A DNA stretch of 64,000 nucleotides from Bacteroidaceae bacterium (GCA_017651245.1 JAGCDQ010000051.1:1-64000), one strand, 5' to 3'; numbered from the stretch's first letter, positions 23,964 through 33,557 are shown. A program made the numbers and translations. The notes: generated from the letters alone by a model not told the origin.

Positions 23964-26570
23964 TTATTCTCCAATTATTTTATAGTTGATGAGCCGCACG
24001 GGGCTATTCAGTCCCGAGGGGACGGGCTCCCAACGGTCGTAACGCGTGGTCTTGTAGTTGAGGTCCACCACGTTGATTTCCTTGAAGCAGCGCCAGACGA
24101 TGCCGTCGCGGTCCATCTGGGCGATGCGGTTGGCAGGGAGGTTGGTGACCTCGACCTTGAGCGTGTTGCTGCCCGCGTGGAGATAAGGAGTAATGTCCAC
24201 ACGGAAAGGCACGGCAAAGAGCATTCCGGCATCCTGTCCGTTGACGAACACCCGAGCCGTCTCACGCACATCGCCGAGGTCGAGCACGTAGGCAGAGGCG
24301 GGCGAGAGAGTGGGCAGCGAGAAGGTGGTGGAATAGACGCCCGTCGCCATCGTGGAGAGGAGCAGCGAGTCGCCTAGGGAAGTCCACGAGCAAGGCACGT
24401 CCATCTTGTAGTGCTGCTGGAGAGCAATGGGAGCGGACGCCTTGAAGGCGAGGGTCCAGTCCTTCAGCACGGTGGTGGCAGTGGCCCTGCCCAGATAGCG
24501 ATGGGCAGGGAAACGCTCGGCAGGGGTGGCGGAGAAGGTGCGGAGAATGAGGCTCTCGCCACTTCTGAGTTGCAGGTGCACCCGTCCTTCGGCATCGCGC
24601 TGGGCAAGGTCAACCGAGCCGTTCATGGGATGGTAGAACACCACCTGCTCCGCCTCCACGCCGAGGGTGACGAAGGCATCGATGTCCTTGCCCTGAAGGT
24701 TGGACACGAAATAGTGGAAGCCATCGGGATTGGAGCGACGGATGCAACTGAGCCCCTGCTGGGTGCGCATGGGTTCAGGCTTGGCTTGGCTGAAGCGAAG
24801 CCCGTCGCTGTAGGTGGGCGAAGTGACGATGCTGCCCTGTCCCCAGAAGGTCTGCATGGCTTGGTCGGGATGGAAAAACACGGTACGCTGCACCTCCGCC
24901 ATGAGCTGGCGGAACTCGTCCTGCTCCGCCTTCTTGCCATAGCCCGGCACGGAGACGGGGAAGGAACGGGCGAAGATGACCTGCCCGCCCTGCTTGGCTA
25001 TCTGCAAGAGGCGTTTCAGGGTGGCAAGGGGCATGAAATGGACATCGGGGATGATGATGGCGGCATACCGACGAGTGACCTCGTCCTCAGCCAGGAATCG
25101 GTCGGAGATGTAATCCACATCGTAGCCGCTCTGGATGATGGTCTGCACAGTCTCGATGAACTTGGGCGCACGCTTCGCCATGCTGTGGATGTCGAAGAGC
25201 GCCACCGTGCCGGGCTGGTCGTAGAGTATGTCGTAGTAAGGCAGATACACGAGCACGTCGTTGTCGGGCTCGCCCCACTGAAGGAACGACTGGCAGCGCT
25301 GGATGTACTGGCAGAAGGCGGGCATGGCATCCCACTGGGGATTGTAGGGCGTCATATCCACCGAGGCATAGAACCGCCATCCAGGCCACGGCTCGTCCTT
25401 GGGCGAATAGCAGGAACCATGGAAAACGATGTGGTTGACACCCGACAGGAACATGAGGTCGAGGTCGGGCTTGCACTGGGAGAGCGACGTGCGGAAATGC
25501 TCGGTGAGCCAAGTGAAGGTCTCGGACGACGTGAATCGCTTCCCCGCCACATGAGCGGCAGAGGAAGCGTACTTGAGCATGGAGATGTCGGAGTCGTTCT
25601 TCTTGGTGAAGCCCTCGTCCTTGCGAAGTCCGAGGATGCCGAAGTCGCTGAGCCCAAAGCCCTCGCACTCGGGAATATCCACAGCAGCATAGACATCGAG
25701 CAGATTAGCTGGACTACCATGCGCCTGGTTCCGCGTGATGCTGCCGTGACGATGCGCCCAATCCGTCCACTGCGTGGTGAAGTTCTCCAAGAGAAGTTCG
25801 CCGAGCGTCTCACGGTAATCGCTCACAATGCGACGGTCGGCATCAGTGCGGAGAGAGTCCTGCTTGTTCAATATATAAGTGAAGGGACGCAAGTCATAGC
25901 CGCGCCGCTTCTCGAACTCATCGTAGAGGCTGGGCGTCCAGTCCGCCCCGTACACCTCATAAGAATCATTGAACATGACATGAGGGAACGGAACGCCCTG
26001 ACTGGCAAACACCCCATCGAAGCGTTCCAAATAGTGCTTCACGGCATCACCATCGAAATGGTCAATCACCAGCCCCTCTCCACCAGGTGCTGCACGCTTC
26101 ACCTTCTGCTCCGTCTGCCCCATGAACGCATCCTGCTGCTCATCGAAGACAATCTTCTTTGCCGCATCCTCCTTCGACACCAGCGGACCACCAAACGGCC
26201 ACCCCGTACCCGTCGCCATGTTGGTTTCAATCCCCAATGCCGTTCCCCTCTCCTCCACATATTTCAACATACGCATCCAACGGGGCGAAAGATACGGAAT
26301 GTCGTTAGCTTCATTCCCCTTCACCCCATAGATGGGCGTAATCTCCACGCCCCCAATGCCCACCTTGGCAAACTCCACCAGGTTCGCCTCCAACCCCGCT
26401 GAATCCACCGCACTGCCCAACCACCACCAACGGGTGTAAGGCTTCGCCTCCAGCGGAATGGGAATCCACTGCTGGGCATGAACACCGATGTTGAATACGA
26501 TAAGGAAGCAAAATGACAGAAAGGCTTTTGCCAGTATAGAATAGATAGGATAATTCGTTAGAGTCTTCAT
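23964..26570 (-). CDS. GH106-like glycoside hydrolase (probable alpha-L-rhamnosidase)
   Basis: 868 residues with a signal peptide (ends about residue 32, GVHAQ). The opening RWWWLGSAVDSAGLEANL..FAKVGIGGVEITPIYGV is the typical GH106 entry, followed by TGTGWPFGGP and FNDSYEVYGADWT in the barrel. The C-terminal ~150 residues form a galactose-binding-like beta-sandwich (ARVFVNGQDAG, NTLKVEVTNLPANR). Such enzymes remove rhamnose from pectin RG-II or other plant or bacterial glycans. With GH95 nearby but no SusCD, it looks like an isolated exo-enzyme. Confidence 0.85.
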   Translation of the reverse strand: MKTLTNYPIYSILAKAFLSFCFLIVFNIGVHAQQWIPIPLEAKPYTRWWWLGSAVDSAGLEANLVEFAKVGIGGVEITPIYGVKGNEANDIPYLSPRWMRMLKYVEERGTALGIETNMATGTGWPFGGPLVSKEDAAKKIVFDEQQDAFMGQTEQKVKRAAPGGEGLVIDHFDGDAVKHYLERFDGVFASQGVPFPHVMFNDSYEVYGADWTPSLYDEFEKRRGYDLRPFTYILNKQDSLRTDADRRIVSDYRETLGELLLENFTTQWTDWAHRHGSITRNQAHGSPANLLDVYAAVDIPECEGFGLSDFGILGLRKDEGFTKKNDSDISMLKYASSAAHVAGKRFTSSETFTWLTEHFRTSLSQCKPDLDLMFLSGVNHIVFHGSCYSPKDEPWPGWRFYASVDMTPYNPQWDAMPAFCQYIQRCQSFLQWGEPDNDVLVYLPYYDILYDQPGTVALFDIHSMAKRAPKFIETVQTIIQSGYDVDYISDRFLAEDEVTRRYAAIIIPDVHFMPLATLKRLLQIAKQGGQVIFARSFPVSVPGYGKKAEQDEFRQLMAEVQRTVFFHPDQAMQTFWGQGSIVTSPTYSDGLRFSQAKPEPMRTQQGLSCIRRSNPDGFHYFVSNLQGKDIDAFVTLGVEAEQVVFYHPMNGSVDLAQRDAEGRVHLQLRSGESLILRTFSATPAERFPAHRYLGRATATTVLKDWTLAFKASAPIALQQHYKMDVPCSWTSLGDSLLLSTMATGVYSTTFSLPTLSPASAYVLDLGDVRETARVFVNGQDAGMLFAVPFRVDITPYLHAGSNTLKVEVTNLPANRIAQMDRDGIVWRCFKEINVVDLNYKTTRYDRWEPVPSGLNSPVRLINYKIIGE

Positions 26571-26599
26571 TTTGAGCTGTTAGATTTCCATTTATGATG

Positions 26600-26631
26600 C
26601 GAAAATACAATTATTTCGCGGGTTGTACAAA
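26600..26631 (-). promoter_or_regulatory. Promoter of the GH106 gene
   Basis: On the minus strand TTTG (26628-26631) and TATTTTCG (26600-26607) are 20 bases apart, 30 bases before the start codon. Confidence 0.6.
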
Positions 26632-26671
26632 TTTTATGACAACCTTTGGCTTGGCATAGCTTTTTTTTCCT

Positions 26672-26679
26672 TACCTTTG
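26672..26679 (+). promoter_or_regulatory. -7 element of the UpxY-like gene
   Basis: TACCTTTG, 37 bases before the start codon. Candidate -33 words TTGG (26651-26654) and TTTG (26645-26648) give spacers of 17 and 23 bases, neither ideal. Confidence 0.5.
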
Positions 26680-26716
26680 CCCTGTTTTTTCGTTATATCA
26701 GTTTATTCACTCACTC

Positions 26717-27283
26717 ATGGACAGTTCCACAGAGACAAAAGCATCTTCATCAGAACTAATGGACGAGGCAAAATGGTTTGCCTTGAAAGTAAGCAGAAAA
26801 GAATCGTTGGCTATCTCCACGCTTGAAAAGGCAGGCATGAGAGCCTATTGTCCGATGGCATCCACCGACACAACTATCCAAGGGAAGAAAGTGATTGTGG
26901 AACGTCCACTCATCCCCAACACCGTCTTTGTGTTCGCGCCTTTCCGCCAACTCAACGCCGTGAAAAATCTTCACCCCTTCATCACCTACTGCTACAAGAA
27001 GGTGGATGGGAAATTCAAGATTCTGCAAGTTCCCACACGAGAGATGGAACTCTTCATCGACTCGTCATCCAAGATGAAGAACGACATCGCCTACTTCCAT
27101 CCCGACGAAGTGGAACTGAAGAAAGGCGACCGCGTCAAAATCGTCGGAGGGCTCTTCGATGGCTACGAAGGCACCCTCCTCAAAGCCAAAGGTAGAGCCA
27201 AGCGCATGTTCCTCATCAACTTCGAAATGCTCGGCGCCCTAGGCACACATATTGAACCTCAATACATCAGGGTGATTAAATAA
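26717..27283 (+). CDS. UpxY/NusG-like transcription antiterminator
   Basis: 188 residues. The NusG N-terminal domain begins KWFALKVSRKESLA and includes the RPLIPNTVFVFA strand. A KOW motif follows at about 135-160 (LKKGDRVKIVGGLFDGYEGTL). UpxY proteins bind RNA polymerase early in capsule operons of Bacteroidales and stop premature termination. Here the gene is alone: the next gene is convergent, and the capsule locus is on the opposite strand. A distal or trans role is possible. The family call is firm; the target is unknown. Confidence 0.88.
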   Translation: MDSSTETKASSSELMDEAKWFALKVSRKESLAISTLEKAGMRAYCPMASTDTTIQGKKVIVERPLIPNTVFVFAPFRQLNAVKNLHPFITYCYKKVDGKFKILQVPTREMELFIDSSSKMKNDIAYFHPDEVELKKGDRVKIVGGLFDGYEGTLLKAKGRAKRMFLINFEMLGALGTHIEPQYIRVIK

Positions 27284-27370
27284 GAAGGTGCAAGAGAGCA
27301 GAGATATCCAAACTATATCGTAGCGTAGACGTAGGAAGGGAAAAAGAAGGAGGAAGAGAGAGCAACAAAA

Positions 27371-27402
27371 AGAGGGCGACCAACAATTGTCAGTCACCCT
27401 CT
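27371..27402. terminator. Bidirectional terminator between UpxY-like and LRR genes
   Basis: AGAGGGCGAC (27371-27380) pairs with GTCACCCTCT (27393-27402) with one mismatch. On the minus strand TTTTT follows, so it best ends the LRR/OmpA transcript; on the + strand only CTTT follows. Confidence 0.65.
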
Positions 27403-27435
27403 CTTTATGCTCTACAACAAAATGTTCTTTTCTCT

Positions 27436-28236
27436 TTATGGAAGTTTTACAGTCCAATAACTATGAGTTGGCGTGATACGTCCAAACTTACCCCATTTCG
27501 GATCCTTCTTGAAGTTCTGAAGTCCTGCAGCAGGCACATTCAAACGAGTCACATGAATCTCACTAAACACGTTTTCACCCAAAGCAAATGGTTGATTGAC
27601 GCGGAGATTCACCTCCACAAGACTCGTGTTGACAAAAGCCTCATCATCAATATACTCCATCGTGGTTGGCATATTCATCTTCTGCACAATCGTGCCATCG
27701 AAAGCATGCTTACCGATGCGCTTCAAACCTTGAGGCAGATTGACCTTCTCCAAGCCCCAGCAACCCATGAAGGCGCCATCAGGAATCTCTGTGATACCGT
27801 CAGGAAGAACGATTGAAGTGATTTTCTTGCAGGTGCGAAAAGCATAAGGAGCTATCGTCGTTGCCTGAGCGGGAATCACAAACTCTCCATTTTTTCCTGG
27901 AGGGCACAAAATCAGCGTCTTGCCATCCTTTGAATAGACAACACCTCCAATCGACTTGAAGTTTGGATTCTCTGCATCTACACTGATATAAACGAGTTTA
28001 AAACAATGATCAACAACATTGTCACCAATCTTTTCGACTGATGCAGGAATCGTCAGAGAGGTTATCTCTGTATTCTTATAATATGCTGAATCAGGGATAG
28101 AAGTCTGACCTGCTGGAATGATTACATCACCACTGATAGTTGCTTCCTCCACAAGCACATCTTCCTCCTGCGCCTTCATGCAAGCGAAAGAAATTAATGC
28201 TAATGCTAAAAATATGTATCTTTTCATCTTGTTCAT
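27436..28236 (-). CDS. BspA-type leucine-rich repeat surface protein
   Basis: 266 residues with a signal peptide (cut about residue 22, CMKAQ). About six LRR_5 repeats follow with the pattern xTSLTIPASVEKIGDNVV, ITSIVLPDGITEIPDGAF and EKVNLPQGLKRIGKHAF. Treponema/Bacteroidales BspA proteins of this type bind host matrix or other bacteria. It is short and has no obvious C-terminal sorting domain. Its ATG overlaps the stop of the upstream OmpA gene by 4 bases, so the two are translated together. Confidence 0.85.
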   Translation of the reverse strand: MNKMKRYIFLALALISFACMKAQEEDVLVEEATISGDVIIPAGQTSIPDSAYYKNTEITSLTIPASVEKIGDNVVDHCFKLVYISVDAENPNFKSIGGVVYSKDGKTLILCPPGKNGEFVIPAQATTIAPYAFRTCKKITSIVLPDGITEIPDGAFMGCWGLEKVNLPQGLKRIGKHAFDGTIVQKMNMPTTMEYIDDEAFVNTSLVEVNLRVNQPFALGENVFSEIHVTRLNVPAAGLQNFKKDPKWGKFGRITPTHSYWTVKLP

Positions 28237-29588
28237 TGTGTTATTGTTTCTTCAATAATTGTTCCCGTCTCAGATTCAAGAACCTGACTCTTTCCACCAT
28301 TTCTATCAAGGAAGAAGATAACGGCACGGTTCCATTCGTTCACCGAAGCATAAGGCTGAACGGTGTCACCCTTATAATCGATGCGAAGACGATTGGCTGG
28401 TACATGGAAATCGTTGACCAACATGTCATAAACAGCCTGTGCACGCTTCTGAGAAAGACGAAGGTTGTATGCAGGATAAGCTGTCTCAATATCCGCATAT
28501 CCAGTGACAACCAGGTTAATATCTGGGTGGGTAGCCAAGAAAGTTGCCACACTCTTGATGTTCTTCTTCTGAGCGTCTGTGATATAATAGCGGTCCACAT
28601 AGAAAGAAACCGTTGTCTGCAAAGCCTCATTGAACTTTATCTTTTCAAAGATTTCTGGGATAGCCATGTTCGCCTCGTTGAGTCTTTCATTCTCATCATC
28701 CTGCATCTTTGCCAATCGTTCCAAAACCGTGGCACTGAGATTCTTCACATAGTGGAATCGACGACGTCCATGACAGTCCTTCAAATGGAATTGCGCACCC
28801 ACCAGTACATCAAAATAGGTATCGTACACACGGTCATATTCATGTCCATTGTACTTATCATCCGTACCATTGAAAGTCACTTCACCAATGATATCCCATG
28901 CATTACTTACCTTCCAACGCCCTTGGAGACCGACGTGAGCAGCAAAGTAATTGCCAGGTCTGGTGTTGACATCATAATGAATTGTACCTGGATTTTCATC
29001 TGTTCCTGGCACTGTTTTCCCGCCAACAACACTTACACCCCTTCTCATCACAGCACATTTGTCTTTATCAAAACCAAAAACATGGTTATAGCCCAATCCT
29101 ACGATTCCGATAAGGTTGAAAACACGATCCTCTTTATACTTCAATATAATATTCGTAAAATTCACCAAGCCATCCAAATACCCTGAGAACATATTATAAC
29201 TATAATTCCCAAAATAATCAGGAAATGCATCACTAATTTCCCATTCTGCACGACCAACTTGAGGGTGCAAACCCGCTGTAATACGAACACCAAATGCAGG
29301 GTACAACCATTTACCAATACCGATATTGAAACTCAGTTTTTCATTATCAAAGAAACGACCAAAACGGGTGTTTTCTGACATAGAATGACTAATACCGAAC
29401 TGTCCCAACAGAAAAAGATTGTCATGAAAGTGGTAATCATCGAGATATGCCATCTCATCATAATACAAACTGTCTTGATCCAACTTCGTATGCGTAAACG
29501 TTGAGTCAACAATTTGATAACCTTGACCATATACTGCTATGCTTAACAGCAGTGCGGTCATTAATATGTATATTTTCTTTGTCATCAT
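28233..29588 (-). CDS. OmpA family outer-membrane protein (third of three paralogs)
   Basis: 451 residues: signal peptide (ends AVYGQ, about residue 22), a beta-barrel of roughly 260 residues and a periplasmic OmpA domain at about 335-440 with FYVDRYYITDAQKKNI, VVTGYADIETAYPAYNLRLSQKRAQAV and a final WNRAVIFFLDR. The domain should bind peptidoglycan; the NxxLSxxRA words are well kept. It is next to two genes with the same layout and shares FDNWFL-type and NLRG-type words with them. Its 3' end overlaps the LRR gene. Confidence 0.87.
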   Translation of the reverse strand: MMTKKIYILMTALLLSIAVYGQGYQIVDSTFTHTKLDQDSLYYDEMAYLDDYHFHDNLFLLGQFGISHSMSENTRFGRFFDNEKLSFNIGIGKWLYPAFGVRITAGLHPQVGRAEWEISDAFPDYFGNYSYNMFSGYLDGLVNFTNIILKYKEDRVFNLIGIVGLGYNHVFGFDKDKCAVMRRGVSVVGGKTVPGTDENPGTIHYDVNTRPGNYFAAHVGLQGRWKVSNAWDIIGEVTFNGTDDKYNGHEYDRVYDTYFDVLVGAQFHLKDCHGRRRFHYVKNLSATVLERLAKMQDDENERLNEANMAIPEIFEKIKFNEALQTTVSFYVDRYYITDAQKKNIKSVATFLATHPDINLVVTGYADIETAYPAYNLRLSQKRAQAVYDMLVNDFHVPANRLRIDYKGDTVQPYASVNEWNRAVIFFLDRNGGKSQVLESETGTIIEETITQ

Positions 29589-29623
29589 ATCCTAATAAAC
29601 AATATTACTCTATTTTACCCATA

Positions 29624-30862
29624 TCAATCGTTCACAATCAATTCAATATAGTCACCCACGGGTTGTATATCTTTTTCGCTTGCTATCACCCGTATTCTCG
29701 AAGCAGGAATCTCATAACGCTCAAGCAATATATCGCGAATAGCCTCGGCACGTTTACGGAATAACTTATCATCCACACCTGTACTATTCGTTATGTATAT
29801 AAAACTTCTTGGAGTTTTTGCCCAAGCGTATGCAGTAGTATAAATATTCGTCTGTTGCAAACGGTCAATGGCTGTATCATTTTCATCAAATGCAATTAAT
29901 GTGTACATTACTTGTGCATCCACATCAATTGTATCAGTCATTTCCTCCAGTTCTTGTCTTCTTCGCCTTGTCTTATCACGTGTTTCATTAATATTCCTCA
30001 TCTGTCTAATATACTCTGTCATATCATGGCGAGGATAATAGAAACCAGGAGCCTGACCTCCCTTATTATTGAAACGGTAGCTAACACCCAACAGATAATC
30101 AATATGACCATCCCATGTGTTATTCGTGGTTGGGTTACTATCGAAAGAATTGTCCAATATATGGCATACCGCTTCAACATTCAGATTCCAATTTCGGGCA
30201 AGCCTAATTGTACCCAACAGACCTCCACGCAAATGGATCAAAGAGTGTTGACGATTATCATATTTATCTTTATTCGCCAATTCTGCATCGTGACTATTGT
30301 CAATAGATTGTGCCAATGCATATTGCGATGTTGTATAATTTCTTGACACAGAACCTCCTATACCCACAATACCTTGAAGATTTAACTTTCGGTTTTCTCT
30401 AAAACCCAAAATCAAATTCGTAAAATTCAACAAATAATCAATACTTAATCCGTATGAATTCCACTTAAAACGATTATGTTCCATCCAACGATAATCTACA
30501 CCATCCTTTCCTATACCAAACTGATCATCCGTCACACCCGTATTACGTCCATAGCTAATTCCCAAACGCGCCGAACTGATAGGAGTCAAATCCTTACCCA
30601 CTGCAATCACAGCAGCAGGTCCCATCAAACGGAAAAAACCAGAGTGCGAATCATCACTACCAAAGTTTGAAACCACACCACCATACAACGTGACAAACCA
30701 GTTATCCTGAAAATTAGTATTTGCCACATATTTCTTTTCCACCAAAGGAACTTTCAAATCATCAAACAATGTAACAATTGAATCGCCCGTATTCTGTGCA
30801 AAAGCAGACATGCTTACAAGCAACGTAAGCATCATAATTACAATCTTTTTAGCCATGCCCAA
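29624..30862 (-). CDS. OmpA-related outer-membrane protein (second paralog, weaker OmpA domain)
   Basis: 412 residues; the start may instead be the second Met two codons on (30856). Signal peptide to about residue 23 (SAFAQ), then DNWFVTLYGGVVSNFG and barrel-type strands. The C-terminal ~90 residues keep the OmpA fold trace (LFRKRAEAIRDILLERYEIPASRIRV) but have lost the usual TDxxG and NxxLS motif, so peptidoglycan binding is doubtful. A promoter at 30978-31009 gives it its own transcript start. Confidence 0.8.
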   Translation of the reverse strand: MGMAKKIVIMMLTLLVSMSAFAQNTGDSIVTLFDDLKVPLVEKKYVANTNFQDNWFVTLYGGVVSNFGSDDSHSGFFRLMGPAAVIAVGKDLTPISSARLGISYGRNTGVTDDQFGIGKDGVDYRWMEHNRFKWNSYGLSIDYLLNFTNLILGFRENRKLNLQGIVGIGGSVSRNYTTSQYALAQSIDNSHDAELANKDKYDNRQHSLIHLRGGLLGTIRLARNWNLNVEAVCHILDNSFDSNPTTNNTWDGHIDYLLGVSYRFNNKGGQAPGFYYPRHDMTEYIRQMRNINETRDKTRRRRQELEEMTDTIDVDAQVMYTLIAFDENDTAIDRLQQTNIYTTAYAWAKTPRSFIYITNSTGVDDKLFRKRAEAIRDILLERYEIPASRIRVIASEKDIQPVGDYIELIVND

Positions 30863-30977
30863 ATTTTGTCTTATATTATTCTATTCAATTCTAAATATGC
30901 CCAATTCCTTCCTACAATTCATCACATCTTTCACATATATATCTTCGTATTCATTGCATCGGAACGAAAAAACGCTG

Positions 30978-31009
30978 CAAAATTACAAAAAAAATGCTCA
31001 TTAAAGAAA
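30978..31009 (-). promoter_or_regulatory. Promoter of the second OmpA paralog
   Basis: On the minus strand TTTC (31006-31009) and TAATTTTG (30978-30985) are 20 bases apart. The leader to the start is about 110 bases. The rest of the gap 30863-31098 is AT-rich and shows nothing else. Confidence 0.55.
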
Positions 31010-31098
31010 TAAGACACGAATTTTTTTCGTTTTTTACATAAAATTTATCACTTTGCCATCAATTTGTATTTGAAACTTTCATTTTTATACGATTTCCG

Positions 31099-32340
31099 TC
31101 ATTTTCTTGTCATCTCAAAAACCACGCCGTCAATCCATTCTCCTTTCATTGGGAAAGGCGCAGTCGCTTCCTCGTCAAACCATGTCTCAAAACGAGACGA
31201 ATCCACGTTATAGTATTTAATGAGTGCCTTCTTCACCGAAGCAACCCTTCGTTCTGCCAAATGCATATCAGGAGACTCACTCTTGGCTGAAGCTCCACAA
31301 TACCCCCGTACAATGAGGTTCACTTCTGGGTGCTTCTTCAAGAAATCAGCAACGATACGGATATTTTCCATCTGATAATCATTCACAAAACTTCTGTCCA
31401 CATAAAAGGATATATGTGTTTTCATTAGTTCACCAAAAGCAACGACTTCTGCCGATTCTCTCGTCTCATATTCTTTCGCCCGCTCATTATCCAACAAATC
31501 AGCTACTTTATATTCAGTCGCTCTCAAAGATGTGGCTTCCCATCGACGCACTTTATAGAATCGGCTATTCCCATAATGATCTGCCAGATGAAGTCTCACT
31601 CCTAGCACCACGTCCGTATATGAATCCAATGCAAAACGATTAACATGCTTCACGCCATTAAAATTATCATTCACAATATTATATGAACCCTGCAATGACA
31701 AATCCGCCGTCTCACTCACTTTCCACATAGCCAACAAACCAGCCCTTGCAGCCCAGTTTACATGATCTCTTCCATCTACAGGATAACCATACCGGCCCCA
31801 CTTATCTACCTTGTCATCGAAATGCCAGGAATAATTAACACCTGCACCTACAAACATCTGCACATCCAGTTTACGCATCTCATTATAGGGACAAAACATC
31901 CTTGTCAGGCTCATCATCTCATCCACATAAAAGACCAAAACTTGATATGTATAATCACCATCACCCAACAATGAGCTTACCGCAATTGCCTGTTTACTAG
32001 CCCAACCCTTCTGATTCTTATATCCTATAGTGAATCGTGTACTCCATACATTGGAGAACTGCTTTCCAAGCCCAAAATCGAACATTGGACGACACAACTT
32101 TCCAAAATCATGTCCCCTCATATTCTCCGCCAAAGAAAGACTCACGCCTCCATAAAAATCCAGGAACCAATTATCTGAAACATTATATGGTCTCCACACA
32201 TCAATCACTTCGGGAGCCACCTGCTTGGGGGCCTCCCACTTCGGGCGTTTGGGACGTTTGGGTGCCTTCCACTTTTGTTGCTGTGCATACCCAACAACAA
32301 AAAAGATCGACAATATCAATATCCAATAGAGCCTCTTCAT
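31099..32340 (-). CDS. OmpA family outer-membrane protein (first paralog)
   Basis: 413 residues. Signal peptide to about residue 20 (VGYAQ), a basic Lys/Pro/Trp-rich linker (KWKAPKRPKRPKWEAPK), then DNWFLDFYGGVSLSLAENMRG opening the barrel. The OmpA domain at about 305-410 has FYVDRSFVNDYQMENIRIV, VNLIVRGYCGAS and MHLAERRVASVKKAL. It lies only 18 bases downstream of the aminotransferase that ends the capsule locus, so read-through from the capsule transcript is likely. Confidence 0.87.
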   Translation of the reverse strand: MKRLYWILILSIFFVVGYAQQQKWKAPKRPKRPKWEAPKQVAPEVIDVWRPYNVSDNWFLDFYGGVSLSLAENMRGHDFGKLCRPMFDFGLGKQFSNVWSTRFTIGYKNQKGWASKQAIAVSSLLGDGDYTYQVLVFYVDEMMSLTRMFCPYNEMRKLDVQMFVGAGVNYSWHFDDKVDKWGRYGYPVDGRDHVNWAARAGLLAMWKVSETADLSLQGSYNIVNDNFNGVKHVNRFALDSYTDVVLGVRLHLADHYGNSRFYKVRRWEATSLRATEYKVADLLDNERAKEYETRESAEVVAFGELMKTHISFYVDRSFVNDYQMENIRIVADFLKKHPEVNLIVRGYCGASAKSESPDMHLAERRVASVKKALIKYYNVDSSRFETWFDEEATAPFPMKGEWIDGVVFEMTRK

Positions 32341-32358
32341 TTTTTCTCCTATTTCGTT

Positions 32359-33507
32359 TTACAGATTCTCAATAATGTTGTTCGTTATATAATTGATTTC
32401 CCTTGTACCGACAAAAGGTCCACTTGGCAAACATAGTCCGCAGGAGAACAAATGTTCACTTACACCGTTCACATAAGCAGGTGCATCTTTATATACAGGT
32501 TGTAAATGCATCGGCTTCCACAATGGGCGCGTTTCTATACCTGCGTCACTCAGTTTTCCTATCAATGGCAACAAATCGCCATCTATCGTATGCTTGCCAT
32601 TCTCAAACCTTATCGTTGACAGCCAATAGTTTGGTTCCATATCATCTTCCGGAACGCTATGAACCACTACACTCTTAATTCCTGCCAACTTCGCCACATA
32701 TTGTTCATGCACCCATCGATGATGTCCAATATGCTCATCCACAATCGTCATCTGTCCTCTACCTATTCCCGCACAAATATTAGACATACGGTAATTATAG
32801 CCTATTTGCTCGTGCTGATAATAAGGATAAGGTTCACGAGCTTGAGTCGCATAAAACATCACGCGCTTCTTTGCCTCTTCGTTTGAACAAATCAATGCAC
32901 CTCCTCCACTTGTGGTGATGAGTTTATTACCATTGAAAGACATGACTCCAAACTCGCCAAATGTTCCACAGATTTGCCCCTTATATTTCGAGCCAAAGCC
33001 CTCAGCGGCATCCTCCAATACAGGTATTTCATAGCGGTTCGCTATTTCCATAATTTCATCCATCTTCGGAGGCATGCCATACAAACAGACCGGAATGATA
33101 GCCTTAGGCTTCTTTCCCGTCTTTTGGATCCTATCCTTGATAGCCTCTTCGAGCAACTGCGGATCCATGTTGTAAGTGTCAGGCTCACTATCGACAAAAA
33201 CAGGCGTTGCTCCCTGATAGGTAATCGGATTGGCACTTGCCGCGAATGTGAATGACTGGCAAATCACCTCATCGCCTTTTCCCACTCCCAACATGATCAA
33301 TCCGAGATGAATCGCCGCCGTTCCCGCGCTCAATGCAACAACCCTTTTGTTCAACACTCCCTTTCCATTCACGTAGTTCTCCAAATCCTTTTCAAATGCA
33401 TCCACATTAGGCCCAAGAGGCACGACCCAGTTCGTGTCAAACGCCTCCTGTATGTATTGCATTTCATTGCCGCTCATGTGAGCAAGACATAAATAGATTC
33501 TATCCAT
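32359..33507 (-). CDS. DegT/DnrJ/EryC1 aminotransferase (PglE-like)
   Basis: 382 residues, fold-type I PLP enzyme of nucleotide-sugar pathways. Visible are ALSAGTAAIHLGL for cofactor phosphate binding, the LEDAAEGFGSKYKG strand with the PLP Asp, and SFNGNKLITTSGGG with the PLP Lys. This version is close to PglE-type enzymes that aminate UDP-4-keto-6-deoxy-GlcNAc. The substrate dehydratase is not in the window. It is the last gene of the polysaccharide locus and has its own promoter. Confidence 0.88.
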   Translation of the reverse strand: MDRIYLCLAHMSGNEMQYIQEAFDTNWVVPLGPNVDAFEKDLENYVNGKGVLNKRVVALSAGTAAIHLGLIMLGVGKGDEVICQSFTFAASANPITYQGATPVFVDSEPDTYNMDPQLLEEAIKDRIQKTGKKPKAIIPVCLYGMPPKMDEIMEIANRYEIPVLEDAAEGFGSKYKGQICGTFGEFGVMSFNGNKLITTSGGGALICSNEEAKKRVMFYATQAREPYPYYQHEQIGYNYRMSNICAGIGRGQMTIVDEHIGHHRWVHEQYVAKLAGIKSVVVHSVPEDDMEPNYWLSTIRFENGKHTIDGDLLPLIGKLSDAGIETRPLWKPMHLQPVYKDAPAYVNGVSEHLFSCGLCLPSGPFVGTREINYITNNIIENL

Positions 33508-33526
33508 TGTTATTCCGTATTTTTTG

Positions 33527-33557
33527 CGAAGTTACAAATAAATGATTACAACACAAA
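33527..33557 (-). promoter_or_regulatory. Internal promoter before the last aminotransferase
   Basis: On the minus strand TTTG (33554-33557) and TAACTTCG (33527-33534) are 19 bases apart, 19 bases before the start codon. It could drive the aminotransferase and the first OmpA paralog apart from the long operon. Confidence 0.5.

Noticed and set aside
24411..26402. 663-codon open frame on the + strand opposite the GH106 gene
   Set aside because: It mirrors the GH106 gene codon for codon in a G+C-rich stretch. It has no domain, signal peptide or promoter, while the minus-strand protein has clear family motifs.
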